Numbered from the stretch's first letter, positions 1-6,706 are shown. The stretch is DNA of 6,706 nt from Bacillota bacterium (GCA_029777215.1 JAKOSQ010000023.1:1-6706), one strand, 5' to 3'. Made by a program: numbers and translations. Notes: generated from the sequence alone by a model not told the origin.

Positions 1-1
1 G

Positions 2-976
2 CTCCAGCGCCTCAAAAAGCTGGGCTATTCGAATCGTGCCATAGCCCGTGAGATGAATTGCAGCCCATCTACCATCGGCTATGAGCTTGGTCGAGGAACT
101 CCCGTTTATTCGGGTCGTGGCCGCAAACCGGGCTACTCCGCAAAACGAGGAGCTGCGGTCTACAAAGCCAACCGCAGCCACTGTCGTCGGTCAAAAACCG
201 TGCCCAGAGATTCGGCGTTTCTGCGCTGGATGGCAGAACAAGTGCGCTCGCACAAGTGGTCAATTGACGCCTGTGTGGGATACGCGCGGCGCAACTGCCT
301 GTTTCCGACAGAGAAAATCCCTTGTACCAAGACCCTCTACAATCTGCTTTGGAAGGGCGAATTATCGCTGACACTGTTTGAGCTCCCCGAGGTTCTCAGC
401 CGAAGGAAACATGGGCAACCCCGCGTATCCAAGCGTTTAAACGGCAAGAGTCTGGAGGAACGACCGCCCGAAGTGGACGAGCGAACCACCTTTGGCCATT
501 GGGAGTCGGATACGGTGCTTGGGCAAAAGAAAAAGGGCGAACCGGCAGTGTTTACGATTGTGGAGCGCCTGACAGGCTGCTACCTTGCCCTTCGAACGGA
601 CGGAAAGACCACCAGCGGGATTGCCGGAGCCATGGAACAGCTTCACGCACAGTTCGGAGATCAATTTGCTGAAGTATTTCGCACCATTACCACGGATAAC
701 GGCAGCGAATTTGCGGCCTTTTCAGCATTTGAGGCGCTGGGGACACAGATTTATTTCGCCCATCCCTACTCCGCCTGGGAGCGACCGGTCAATGAACGTT
801 CCAACCGCATTTTGCGCCGTTTTGTGCCCAAAGGCGTGTCCATTCGAAACTATACAGACGAGGCGATCTTGATGTTTGCGGACGAAATGAATGCACTGCC
901 CAGAAAGCGTCTCAACTACCGAACCCCAGAAGAACTGTTTGATGCTCAACTCGACCTAATTTACCGTTGCCATTAA
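2..976 (+). CDS. IS30-family transposase, N-terminus cut by window edge
   Basis: DDE transposase that would cut and join the ends of an IS30-family insertion sequence. The reading frame is open to the first base, so the ATG at 53 is internal. The codons from base 2 encode a helix-turn-helix (LKKLGYSNRAIAREMNCSPS, then STIGYELGRG) typical of the IS30 N-terminal DNA-binding region. Numbering from the ATG at 53, an Arg/Lys-rich linker lies at about residues 20-50. The catalytic core follows: Asp153 in GHWESDTV, Asp215 in TTDNGSEF and Glu248 in WERPVNERSN, with the last two 33 residues apart. The C-terminal block LNYRTPEELF (residues 287-296) is also family-typical. About 324 residues are visible and IS30 transposases usually have 320-380, so little is missing. 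All catalytic residues are present and there is no internal stop, so the enzyme may be active. By eye the coding sequence is less GC-rich than the kdp genes downstream, consistent with separate origin. The family call is secure. Confidence 0.93.
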   Translation, partial: LQRLKKLGYSNRAIAREMNCSPSTIGYELGRGTPVYSGRGRKPGYSAKRGAAVYKANRSHCRRSKTVPRDSAFLRWMAEQVRSHKWSIDACVGYARRNCLFPTEKIPCTKTLYNLLWKGELSLTLFELPEVLSRRKHGQPRVSKRLNGKSLEERPPEVDERTTFGHWESDTVLGQKKKGEPAVFTIVERLTGCYLALRTDGKTTSGIAGAMEQLHAQFGDQFAEVFRTITTDNGSEFAAFSAFEALGTQIYFAHPYSAWERPVNERSNRILRRFVPKGVSIRNYTDEAILMFADEMNALPRKRLNYRTPEELFDAQLDLIYRCH

Positions 977-997
977 CCAACCCGCTATTCTCGCAGA

Positions 998-1026
998 GTG
1001 TTCAATTTGTTATTGCAATTTTCCAC
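998..1026 (+). repeat. candidate right terminal inverted repeat of the IS30 element
   Basis: This AT-rich stretch begins GTGTTCAATTTGTTATTGCA and ends ATTTTCCAC. It lies 22 bases after the transposase stop, where IS30 elements carry their right repeat. From memory, Firmicutes IS30-like elements often end in sequences of the type TGTTGCA-N-TATTGCAATTT. The partner repeat is outside the window, so the call rests on position and resemblance only. Confidence 0.4.
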
Positions 1027-1027
1027 A

Positions 1028-1083
1028 ATTTTTATACCAGTGCTTTTTTGCTAACACCAACTTTACGGCGTTCGCGTTATGCT
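1028..1083 (+). promoter_or_regulatory. putative KdpE-type operator and kdpFABC promoter region
   Basis: Bases 1028-1037 read ATTTTTATAC, identical to the first ten bases of the E. coli kdp operator as I recall it (ATTTTTATAC followed by a T-run and ACACC). A second T-run followed by CTAACACC ends at 1058, so the two parts sit roughly 20 bases apart instead of 11. Downstream, TATGCT at 1078-1083 could be a -10 element. It has no good -35 at 16-18 bases, as expected for a promoter that needs an activator. The region is the only non-coding space upstream of kdpF after the IS end. The operator resemblance is seen; KdpE binding is inferred. The IS end could instead supply the promoter. Confidence 0.35.
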
Positions 1084-1093
1084 GTCGGCAGTC

Positions 1094-1101
1094 AAAGGAG
1101 G
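1094..1101 (+). promoter_or_regulatory. Shine-Dalgarno sequence of kdpF
   Basis: AAAGGAGG is a near-complete match to the 16S rRNA anti-Shine-Dalgarno sequence and ends 9 bases before the ATG at 1111. It supports the short kdpF frame as a real translated gene and as the first gene of the operon. Confidence 0.85.
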
Positions 1102-1110
1102 AAATCGAAA

Positions 1111-1200
1111 ATGAACATTGTTGTCTGGCTGATCGGTGCGGCGGCGGTCGCGCTGCTTGCCTATTACTTTCGCATTTTAATGAAGGGAGACGAAAACTGA
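1111..1200 (+). CDS. kdpF: KdpF, small membrane subunit of the K+-transporting ATPase
   Basis: A 29-residue peptide, the same length as E. coli KdpF. It is a single hydrophobic helix (residues 3-22, INVVW-like start through ALLAYYF) with a short charged tail, MKGDEN. KdpF sits in the membrane beside KdpA and stabilises the KdpFABC complex. The start follows a strong AAAGGAGG site, and the TGA stop at 1198-1200 shares its last base with the kdpA ATG (TGATG), which suggests translational coupling. KdpF sequences are poorly conserved, so identification rests on size, one membrane segment and position immediately before kdpA. Automated gene callers often miss a gene this small. Confidence 0.85.
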   Translation: MNIVVWLIGAAAVALLAYYFRILMKGDEN

Positions 1201-3008
1201 TGGGAAACACGGTTTTGCAGTACGTGCTCTATCTCGCCGTAACCGTCCTGCTCGCCATCCCGCTCGGCGGCTATATCGCAAAGGTCATGAACGGAGAGAA
1301 AACTTTTCTCTCCGTCATTTTCCGTCCGTGTGAGGCGGGCGTCTACAAGCTTTTGCGGGTCGATGAAAAAGAGGAGATGCCGTGGAAAAAATACGCCGTC
1401 TCGGTGCTGGCCTTCTCCAGTATCGGCCTTGTTTTTCTGATTTTGCTGCAACGCCTGCAGGGCGTTCTCGGCGGAAACCCGCAGAGGCTTCCGGCGGTGC
1501 CGTGGGCGCTGGCGTTTAACACGGCGGCAAGCTTTGTGACAAACACAAACTGGCAGGCGTATTCCGGCGAGTCGACGCTCAGCTATCTCACGCAGGCGCT
1601 GGGGCTGACCGTGCAGAACTTCGTCTCCGCCGCAACCGGCATTGCGGTTTTGTTTGCGCTCTTTCGCGGCTTCACGCGCGTGCGCCAGACGGGTCTGGGC
1701 AGCTTCTGGGTCGATTTGACGCGCGGCATTCTCTACATTCTCCTCCCGCTGAACCTCATCCTCGCCCTGTGCCTTGTGGGCGGCGGCGTCATCCAGAATT
1801 TCAAGGGCGCGGAGACCTCCACGCTGCTCGAACCGGTCGCGGTCGCGGAGGACGGCGAAATCCTTGAAAACGCGGACATCGACGTTGACGCGAACACGGT
1901 CAGCGTGGACGGAAAGATCGTTCCAAACGCGGAGATCGTGACGCGGGAATTCGTTCCGATGGGTCCTGCGGCAAGCCAGATTGCCATCAAGCAGACCGGC
2001 ACGAACGGCGGCGGCTACACGGGCGTCAACTCCGCGCATCCGCTCGAAAATCCGAGTCCCTATACGAACCTTTTGGAGCTGCTTTCAATTTTGCTCATTC
2101 CGATGGCGCTGTGCTTCAGTTTCGGCCGCGTGGTCAAAAACAAAAAGCAGGGGCGCGCGATTTTTCTTGCAATGTTTCTCTGCCTCGGCATGGCGCTCGC
2201 CGTCATTGCCGTCAACGAACAGAGCGGCACCGGCGCGCTCGCGCAGGGCGGTGCGGTTGACATAACGCATATTGCGCAGACCGGCGGCAACATGGAGGGC
2301 AAGGAGACGCGCTTCGGCATCGCAGGCTCGTCCACATGGGCGGCCTATACAACGGCGGCGTCGAACGGTTCCGTCAACGCAATGCTCGACAGCTTTACGC
2401 CGCTCGCGGGGCTTGTGACGATGCTGCTGATACAGCTCGGCGAGGTCATTTTCGGCGGCGTCGGCTGTGGGCTTTACGGTATGCTTGCCTTTGCGATTTT
2501 GACTGTTTTCATCGCTGGACTCATGGTTGGGCGCACGCCGGAGTTTCTCGGCAAAAAGATCGAGCCGTTTGAAATGAAGTGGTCGGTGCTTGTGTGTCTC
2601 GCAACGCCGATCGCCATTCTCGCGGGCAGCGGCATTGCCGCGCTCGTTCCGCAAACGGCGGCAAGCCTCTCAAACGGCGGCGCGCACGGCTTTTCGGAGC
2701 TGCTGTATGCCTTTAGCTCCTGCGGAGGCAACAACGGCTCGGCCTTTGCTGGCTTCAACGGCAACACGACGTTTTTGAATGTCTCGCTTGGGCTGGTGAT
2801 GCTCTTTGCGCGCTTTCTGCCCATCGTCGGCACACTCGCCATCGCGGGCAGTCTCGCGGGCAAAAAGCAGCTCGCCGTCACCGCCGGAACGCTTTCCACT
2901 ACGAACGGTACGTTCGTTTTCCTGCTCATCTTTATTGTTCTGCTCGTGGGCGCGCTGAGCTTTTTCCCGGCGCTCGCGCTCGGGCCGCTTGCCGAATATT
3001 TCGGCTGA
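1200..3008 (+). CDS. kdpA: KdpA, K+-binding and translocating subunit of the K+-transporting ATPase
   Basis: KdpA is the channel-like subunit of KdpFABC, related to the SKT/Trk K+ transporter superfamily, and selects K+ from outside the cell. The 602-residue protein is strongly hydrophobic with about ten membrane helices. Four pore-loop signatures are visible: VTNTNWQAYSGE (residues 113-124), TGTNGGGYTGVNSAHP (266-281), GGVGCGLYG (419-427) and SSCGGNNGSAFAGF (506-519). Gln119 in NTNWQ matches the E. coli residue (Gln116) whose change lowers K+ affinity. E. coli KdpA has 557 residues. Much of the extra length lies between the GGGVIQNFKGA segment and GPAASQ (about residues 204-254), where a polar insert carries a duplicated ten-residue motif. 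The start overlaps the kdpF stop by one base, and AAGGGAG at 1183-1189 is a good ribosome binding site. kdpB follows after 15 bases. Confidence 0.98.
   Translation: MGNTVLQYVLYLAVTVLLAIPLGGYIAKVMNGEKTFLSVIFRPCEAGVYKLLRVDEKEEMPWKKYAVSVLAFSSIGLVFLILLQRLQGVLGGNPQRLPAVPWALAFNTAASFVTNTNWQAYSGESTLSYLTQALGLTVQNFVSAATGIAVLFALFRGFTRVRQTGLGSFWVDLTRGILYILLPLNLILALCLVGGGVIQNFKGAETSTLLEPVAVAEDGEILENADIDVDANTVSVDGKIVPNAEIVTREFVPMGPAASQIAIKQTGTNGGGYTGVNSAHPLENPSPYTNLLELLSILLIPMALCFSFGRVVKNKKQGRAIFLAMFLCLGMALAVIAVNEQSGTGALAQGGAVDITHIAQTGGNMEGKETRFGIAGSSTWAAYTTAASNGSVNAMLDSFTPLAGLVTMLLIQLGEVIFGGVGCGLYGMLAFAILTVFIAGLMVGRTPEFLGKKIEPFEMKWSVLVCLATPIAILAGSGIAALVPQTAASLSNGGAHGFSELLYAFSSCGGNNGSAFAGFNGNTTFLNVSLGLVMLFARFLPIVGTLAIAGSLAGKKQLAVTAGTLSTTNGTFVFLLIFIVLLVGALSFFPALALGPLAEYFG
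1851..1937 (+). repeat. duplicated ten-residue motif inside kdpA
   Basis: Two imperfect copies lie in the polar insert of KdpA: DGEILENADI (residues 218-227, bases 1851-1880) and DGKIVPNAEI (residues 237-246, bases 1908-1937). They match at six of ten positions, with conservative changes at two more, and are 19 residues apart. The DNA copies share only part of their bases, so the duplication is old or the likeness is structural, for example two similar beta-strand turns in an extracytoplasmic loop. Confidence 0.6.
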
Positions 3009-3010
3009 TC

Positions 3011-3015
3011 GGGGG
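3011..3015 (+). promoter_or_regulatory. ribosome binding site that decides the kdpB start
   Basis: The G-run GGGGG lies 8 bases before the ATG at 3024 and points to that ATG as the start. The in-frame GTG at 3015 would overlap this run and has only a weak GGCTGA stretch upstream at the correct distance. Confidence 0.55.
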
Positions 3016-3023
3016 TGCGTATC

Positions 3024-5093
3024 ATGGCTGTTAAAGAAAAAACCGTGTTTTCGGACAAAAAAATGCTCGGACGTGCCGTGAAGGACTCGTTTTTGAAGCT
3101 CGCGCCAAAGCAGCAGGCGCAAAATCCGGTCATGCTGCTCGTCTATCTCTCCGCCATTCTGACAAGCGGACTCTGGGTTCTCTCGCTCTTTGGCATTTCG
3201 GACGCGCCGGGCGGCTACACGCTCGCGATTGCGATCATTCTCTGGTTCACCTGCCTGTTCGCGAACTTCGCGGAGGCAGTCGCGGAGGGGCGCGGCAAGG
3301 CGCAGGCAGATGCGCTGCGCGCCGCGAAAAAGGACGTCACGGCGCATAAAATTCCCTCCCCGGAGCGGCGGGAGGCCATCACCGACGTCTCCTCCGCAAC
3401 ACTCAAAAAGGGCGAGTACGTCGTCGTCTCCGCAAACGAACAAATTCCGGCGGACGGCGAGGTCGTCGACGGCGCGGCTTCGGTCGACGAGAGCGCCATT
3501 ACGGGCGAGTCCGCGCCGGTCATCCGCGAGGCGGGCGGCGACCGCAGTGCCGTCACCGGCGGCACGACTGTTTTGTCTGACCAGATCATTGTGCGCGTCA
3601 CAAGCGAGGCGGGCGAGAGTTTTCTCGACAAAATGATCTCCATGGTCGAGGGCGCTTCCCGCAAAAAGACGCCGAACGAGATCGCGCTGCAGATTTTTCT
3701 CATTGCGCTGTCCATCATTTTCATTCTTGTGACGCTCGCACTCTACGCCTACTCCACCTTTTCCGCAAAGCAGGCGGGCATTGCAAATCCAACCTCGGTG
3801 ACAACGCTTGTCGCCCTACTCGTCTGCCTCGCGCCGACGACCATCGGCGCGTTGCTCTCCGCCATTGGCATCGCGGGTATGTCCCGCCTCAATCAGGCAA
3901 ACGTCCTCGCGATGAGCGGCAGAGCCATTGAGGCCGCCGGCGACGTTGACATTCTCATGCTCGACAAGACCGGCACCATCACGCTCGGCAACCGGCAGGC
4001 CAGCGACTTCATCCCCGTGGACGGCACCGCCCCTGCGGAGCTTGCGGACGCGGCACAGCTCTCGTCCATCGCGGACGAGACACCGGAGGGACGCAGTGTC
4101 GTCGTGCTGGCAAAGGAAAAGTTCGGTCTGCGCGGCAGAACGCTCGCAGACAAAAATATGCGCTTCATTCCCTTCACAGCCAAGACCCGCATGAGCGGCG
4201 TCGATTGCGACGGGCATGAGATCCGCAAGGGCGCGGCGGACTCCGTCCGCGCTTACGTCGAGGCCGAGGGCGGCGTCTATTCCGACGAGTGCGACGCCGC
4301 CGTCAAAAAAATTGCGGGACAGGGCGGCACGCCGCTCGTCGTGGCGAGAGATCACAAAATTCTCGGCGTTATCTGGCTCAAGGACATCATCAAGGACGGC
4401 GTGCAGGAAAAGTTTGCCGACCTGCGCAAAATGGGCATCAAGACCATTATGATCACGGGCGACAACCCCCTGACCGCCGCCGCCATCGCCGCAGAGGCGG
4501 GCGTGGATGACTTTCTCGCCGAGGCAACGCCGGAGGGTAAGCTTGCGATGATCCGCGACTTTCAGGCAAAGGGTCACCTCGTCGCCATGACCGGCGACGG
4601 CACAAACGACGCTCCCGCGCTTGCGCAGGCGGACGTTGCGGTCGCCATGAACACCGGCACGCAGGCGGCGAAGGAGGCCGGCAACATGGTCGATCTCGAC
4701 TCCTCGCCCACAAAGCTCATCGACATCGTGCGCATCGGAAAGCAGCTTCTCATGACGCGCGGCTCGCTCACGACCTTTTCCATTGCCAACGACGTGGCAA
4801 AATATTTTGCCATCATTCCGGCGCTTTTTATGGGGCTTTATCCGGGTCTTGCGGCGCTCAACGTCATGGGGCTGCACTCCTCGCAGAGCGCCGTGCTCTC
4901 CGCCATCATCTATAACGCACTCATCATTGTGGCGCTCATTCCGCTCGCGCTTCGGGGCGTTAAGTACCGCGAGCTTCCGGCGGCGGAGCTGCTTTCGCGG
5001 AACCTGCTGGTCTATGGACTCGGCGGACTCGTCTGCCCCTTTGTTTTCGTAAAGCTCATTGATATGCTGCTGACCGTCTGCGGTCTTGCCTGA
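3024..5093 (+). CDS. kdpB: KdpB, catalytic P-type ATPase subunit of the K+ transporter
   Basis: KdpB is a P-type ATPase of the IA class that hydrolyses ATP to drive K+ uptake through KdpFABC. From the ATG at 3024 it has 689 residues, close to E. coli's 682. Motifs in order: TGES (residues 160-163, actuator dephosphorylation loop), [15 protein letters not shown] (268-282, membrane helix with the conserved proline), DKTGT (314-318, with Asp314 phosphorylated), the nucleotide-binding segments [12 protein letters not shown] (381-392) and RKGA (401-404), TGDNPLT (478-484) and [10 protein letters not shown] (522-531, the hinge). [10 protein letters not shown] (586-595) holds the paired Asp590 and Lys593 that correspond to E. 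coli Asp583 and Lys586, which couple the pump to KdpA. Ser163 of TGES corresponds to E. coli Ser162, whose phosphorylation switches the pump off. Every catalytic residue I looked for is present. kdpC follows with its ribosome binding site overlapping the kdpB stop. Confidence 0.98.
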   Translation: MAVKEKTVFSDKKMLGRAVKDSFLKLAPKQQAQNPVMLLVYLSAILTSGLWVLSLFGISDAPGGYTLAIAIILWFTCLFANFAEAVAEGRGKAQADALRAAKKDVTAHKIPSPERREAITDVSSATLKKGEYVVVSANEQIPADGEVVDGAASVDESAITGESAPVIREAGGDRSAVTGGTTVLSDQIIVRVTSEAGESFLDKMISMVEGASRKKTPNEIALQIFLIALSIIFILVTLALYAYSTFSAKQAGIANPTSVTTLVALLVCLAPTTIGALLSAIGIAGMSRLNQANVLAMSGRAIEAAGDVDILMLDKTGTITLGNRQASDFIPVDGTAPAELADAAQLSSIADETPEGRSVVVLAKEKFGLRGRTLADKNMRFIPFTAKTRMSGVDCDGHEIRKGAADSVRAYVEAEGGVYSDECDAAVKKIAGQGGTPLVVARDHKILGVIWLKDIIKDGVQEKFADLRKMGIKTIMITGDNPLTAAAIAAEAGVDDFLAEATPEGKLAMIRDFQAKGHLVAMTGDGTNDAPALAQADVAVAMNTGTQAAKEAGNMVDLDSSPTKLIDIVRIGKQLLMTRGSLTTFSIANDVAKYFAIIPALFMGLYPGLAALNVMGLHSSQSAVLSAIIYNALIIVALIPLALRGVKYRELPAAELLSRNLLVYGLGGLVCPFVFVKLIDMLLTVCGLA

Positions 5094-5107
5094 AAGGAGA
5101 GTTTTCC

Positions 5108-5710
5108 ATGAAAACGTTGAAAAATGTTCTGCCCCGCGCGGGCGCAATCTTCCTCCTGTTCGCGCTTTTGTGCGGCGGCGTCTATACGCTTGCCGTCACG
5201 GGGCTTGCACAGTTTCTGTTTCCCGCAAAGGCAAACGGAAGCATGCTTGAGGTAAACGGGAAAAAATACAGTCTCCTCATGGGGCAGCAGTACACGGACA
5301 ACGCGCACCTCTGGGGGCGCGTCATGAACCTGAACGTCACGACTTTCAAGGACGAAAGCGGCAAAACGCTTTTGTACGCAGCGCCCTCCAATCTCAGCCC
5401 TGCAAGCGAGGAATACAAGGCACTCGTGGCAAAGCGGGTCGCAAAGCTCCGCGCCGCCGACCCCGACATGGGTGAAAAGCCTGTGCCGGTCGATCTCGTC
5501 ACCTGCTCCGGCAGCGGACTCGACCCGGACATCTCCCCCGCCGCCGCCGACTATCAGGTCGCGCGCATTGCAAAGGCGAGCGGCCAGAGTGAAGCGGTCG
5601 TCCTCGACATCATCGAAAAATGCACGACCGGACGCTTCCTCGGCCTCTTTGGCGAGCCGCGTGTCAACGTCTTGAAGGTCAATCTCATGCTCGACGGAAT
5701 TTTGCAGTGA
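5108..5710 (+). CDS. kdpC: KdpC, accessory subunit of the K+-transporting ATPase
   Basis: KdpC is anchored by one N-terminal helix (about residues 11-36), with the rest of its 200 residues outside the membrane. It binds KdpA and is needed for assembly and high-affinity ATP-driven uptake. Family signatures seen are LWGRVMN (68-74), APSNLSPASEEY (92-103), VPVDLVTCSGSGLDPDISPA (126-145), ADYQVARIAKASG (147-159) and GEPRVNVLKVNLMLD (182-196). E. coli KdpC has VTASASGLDP where this protein has VTCSGSGLDP, a mild variant. Length is close to the usual 190. The site AAAGGAG at 5093-5099 overlaps the kdpB TGA and lies 8 bases before this ATG, so translation is likely coupled. No clear terminator follows the gene, so transcription may run on into kdpD. 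Confidence 0.97.
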   Translation: MKTLKNVLPRAGAIFLLFALLCGGVYTLAVTGLAQFLFPAKANGSMLEVNGKKYSLLMGQQYTDNAHLWGRVMNLNVTTFKDESGKTLLYAAPSNLSPASEEYKALVAKRVAKLRAADPDMGEKPVPVDLVTCSGSGLDPDISPAAADYQVARIAKASGQSEAVVLDIIEKCTTGRFLGLFGEPRVNVLKVNLMLDGILQ

Positions 5711-5736
5711 CATCGGTATGATTTCACGCACGATTG

Positions 5737-5745
5737 TGCTATACT
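5737..5745 (+). promoter_or_regulatory. putative extended -10 promoter for kdpD
   Basis: TGCTATACT combines a TGn extension with TATACT, a five-of-six match to TATAAT, and lies 36 bases before the kdpD ATG. No good -35 is present at 17 bases, which extended -10 promoters do not require. It would give kdpD a basal supply of its own, independent of kdpFABC induction. Confidence 0.5.
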
Positions 5746-5781
5746 GTGCGCAAACAGGCGCTTACAAAGCGGGGTGTAAAA

Positions 5782-6706
5782 ATGGAGCTGAAACGCGCAA
5801 ACCCGGACGAGCTGCTGCGAACCATCGAAAGCGAAAAAAAGGCCGCCTCGTCGGGGCAGCTCAAAATCTTCTTCGGTTATGCGGCGGGCGTTGGCAAGAC
5901 CTACGCCATGCTCGAGGCGGCGCATGAGGCGGCAGCGCAGGGCATCGACGTCGTCGCGGGCTATGTTGAGCCGCATGCGCGTCCGCAGACAACGGCACTG
6001 CTTGCGGGACTGGAGCTTCTGCCGGTCAAGAAAAGCACGCAAAGCAGCATTGCGCTCTCGGAGTTTGACGTGGAGGCAGCGCTTGCGCGCCATCCCCAGC
6101 TCATACTGGTCGACGAGCTTGCGCACACGAACGCGGAGGGCAGCCGCCACAAAAAGCGCTATCAGGACGTGCAGGAGCTTCTGCGCGCAGGCATCAACGT
6201 TTACACGACCGTGAACGTCCAGCACATTGAGAGTCTCTGCGACATGGTGGCCTCCGTCACGGGCGTGACCGTGCGCGAGCGTATTCCGGACAGCGTTTTC
6301 GACAGCGCCGCGCAGGTCGAGCTTGTCGACATTGAACCGCAGGAGCTGCTTGCGCGCTTCCGCGAGGGCAAGGTCTACGGCGAAACGCAGACCCAGCACG
6401 CGCTCTCGAACTTTTTTAGCGTTGAAAATCTCACGGCGCTGCGCGAGATCGCCCTGCGCCGCTGCGCGGACCGCATCAACCACCTTTCGGAGCCGGCAAT
6501 GGAGCGCGGCGAATACTACACGGACGAACACATTCTCGTCTGTCTCTCGTCCTCCCCCACAAACCCGAAAATCATCCGCACGGGCGCGCGCATGGCGCAG
6601 GCGTTCCACGGCAGCTTCACGGCGCTGTTTGTGGAAACACCGTCTTTCACGGAAATGAGCGAAGAAAACCGCGCGCGCCTGCGCGAGAATATCCACCTCG
6701 CGGAGC
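5782..6706 (+). CDS. kdpD: KdpD, K+-responsive sensor histidine kinase, C-terminus beyond window
   Basis: KdpD senses K+ limitation and osmotic stress and controls phosphorylation of the response regulator KdpE, which activates kdpFABC. The 308 visible residues start at an ATG preceded by GGGGTG (5771-5776). The N-terminal KdpD domain shows a Walker A motif, GYAAGVGKT (32-40), a Walker B-like motif, LILVDELAHTN (107-117, Asp111 and Glu112), then GSRHKKRYQDV (120-130), TTVNVQHIESL (142-152) and GKVYGETQ (196-203). The C-terminal part from about residue 248 (DEHILVCLSSS) is the start of a universal-stress-protein domain. In it, SSS (256-258) followed by exactly 20 residues and FTALF (279-283) matches the SxS-X20-FTAxY motif tied to c-di-AMP binding in S. 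aureus KdpD, except that the last Tyr is Phe. The four-helix membrane region, GAF-like domain and kinase core of typical KdpD would lie past the window. The gene starts 71 bases after kdpC. Confidence 0.97.
   Translation, partial: MELKRANPDELLRTIESEKKAASSGQLKIFFGYAAGVGKTYAMLEAAHEAAAQGIDVVAGYVEPHARPQTTALLAGLELLPVKKSTQSSIALSEFDVEAALARHPQLILVDELAHTNAEGSRHKKRYQDVQELLRAGINVYTTVNVQHIESLCDMVASVTGVTVRERIPDSVFDSAAQVELVDIEPQELLARFREGKVYGETQTQHALSNFFSVENLTALREIALRRCADRINHLSEPAMERGEYYTDEHILVCLSSSPTNPKIIRTGARMAQAFHGSFTALFVETPSFTEMSEENRARLRENIHLAE

Larger units (their letters stand above)
1..1026 (+). mobile_element. IS30-family insertion sequence, right-hand part
   Basis: The element is defined by the IS30-type transposase and by an AT-rich segment about 20 bases beyond its stop codon that looks like a terminal inverted repeat. 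The left end lies outside the window, so the left repeat and target duplication cannot be checked. The right boundary near 1026 is an estimate that could be off by several bases. The element points in the same direction as the kdp operon and abuts its upstream region. Confidence 0.7.

Noticed and set aside
53..55. ATG at 53 as the transposase start
   Set aside because: The frame is open upstream to the window edge, and those codons encode the first part of the IS30 helix-turn-helix.
1007..1038. An outward promoter built from TTGTTA or TTGCAA in the IS end and TATACC at 1033-1038
   Set aside because: Spacings are 20 and 14 bases, and each hexamer matches at only four positions. It is possible but not supportable, and the same bases fit an operator better.
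1164..2039. A 291-codon open frame on the minus strand opposite kdpF and kdpA
   Set aside because: It is another antisense shadow with no domain and a biased composition; the + strand frame matches KdpA throughout.
3015..3023. GTG at 3015 as the kdpB start
   Set aside because: It would add only three residues, and it overlaps the G-run that best serves as ribosome binding site for the ATG at 3024.
3816..5147. A 443-codon open frame on the minus strand opposite kdpB
   Set aside because: It lies antisense to well-conserved kdpB. The predicted protein is rich in His, Arg and Asp with no recognisable domain, as expected for a shadow of GC-rich codon usage.
5759..5771. Short hairpin CGCTT-ACA-AAGCG before kdpD as a terminator or riboswitch
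   Set aside because: The stem has only five pairs with a three-base loop, no T-run follows, and it overlaps the start of the kdpD ribosome binding site. It is too weak to call.
5554..6696. A 380-codon open frame on the minus strand opposite kdpC and kdpD
   Set aside because: It is antisense to two clearly conserved genes, and its Arg/Ala/Val-rich product has no recognisable motif.

Overview
The window is a mobile-element / potassium-transport junction. It most likely comes from a GC-rich member of the Firmicutes, perhaps a gut-type clostridium of the Oscillospiraceae/Ruminococcaceae kind. The grounds are strong AAGGAGG-type ribosome binding sites, a GC-rich third codon position in the kdp genes, and protein sequences that differ from the E. 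coli Kdp proteins in a Gram-positive way. The taxonomic guess is inference; no rRNA or other marker is present.

Layout, all on the + strand: (1) bases 1-976 hold most of an IS30-family transposase, whose N-terminus lies before the window, followed by a plausible right inverted repeat ending near 1026. (2) Bases 1027-1110 are the upstream region of the kdp operon, with a T-rich element resembling the E. coli KdpE operator and a strong Shine-Dalgarno sequence. (3) kdpF (1111-1200), kdpA (1200-3008), kdpB (3024-5093) and kdpC (5108-5710) form a tightly packed operon for the high-affinity K+-importing P-type ATPase KdpFABC. (4) A 71-base gap contains a good extended -10 promoter, then comes kdpD (5782 to beyond the window end), the K+/turgor sensor histidine kinase. 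Only its cytoplasmic KdpD domain and the start of its universal-stress-protein domain are visible.

How the parts work together: KdpA is the K+ channel-like subunit, KdpB the ATP-hydrolysing pump subunit, KdpC a membrane-anchored accessory subunit and KdpF a one-helix stabilising peptide. KdpD would sense K+ limitation and phosphorylate a KdpE regulator, which probably lies just beyond the window, to switch the operon on. The visible KdpD carries a near-perfect version of the SxS-X20-FTAxY motif linked to cyclic-di-AMP binding in Staphylococcus aureus KdpD, so second-messenger control is likely.

I see no previously undescribed system. The points most worth a second look are the IS30 insertion directly against the kdp control region, the KdpE-like site there, the c-di-AMP motif in KdpD, and a duplicated ten-residue motif in an enlarged loop of KdpA.
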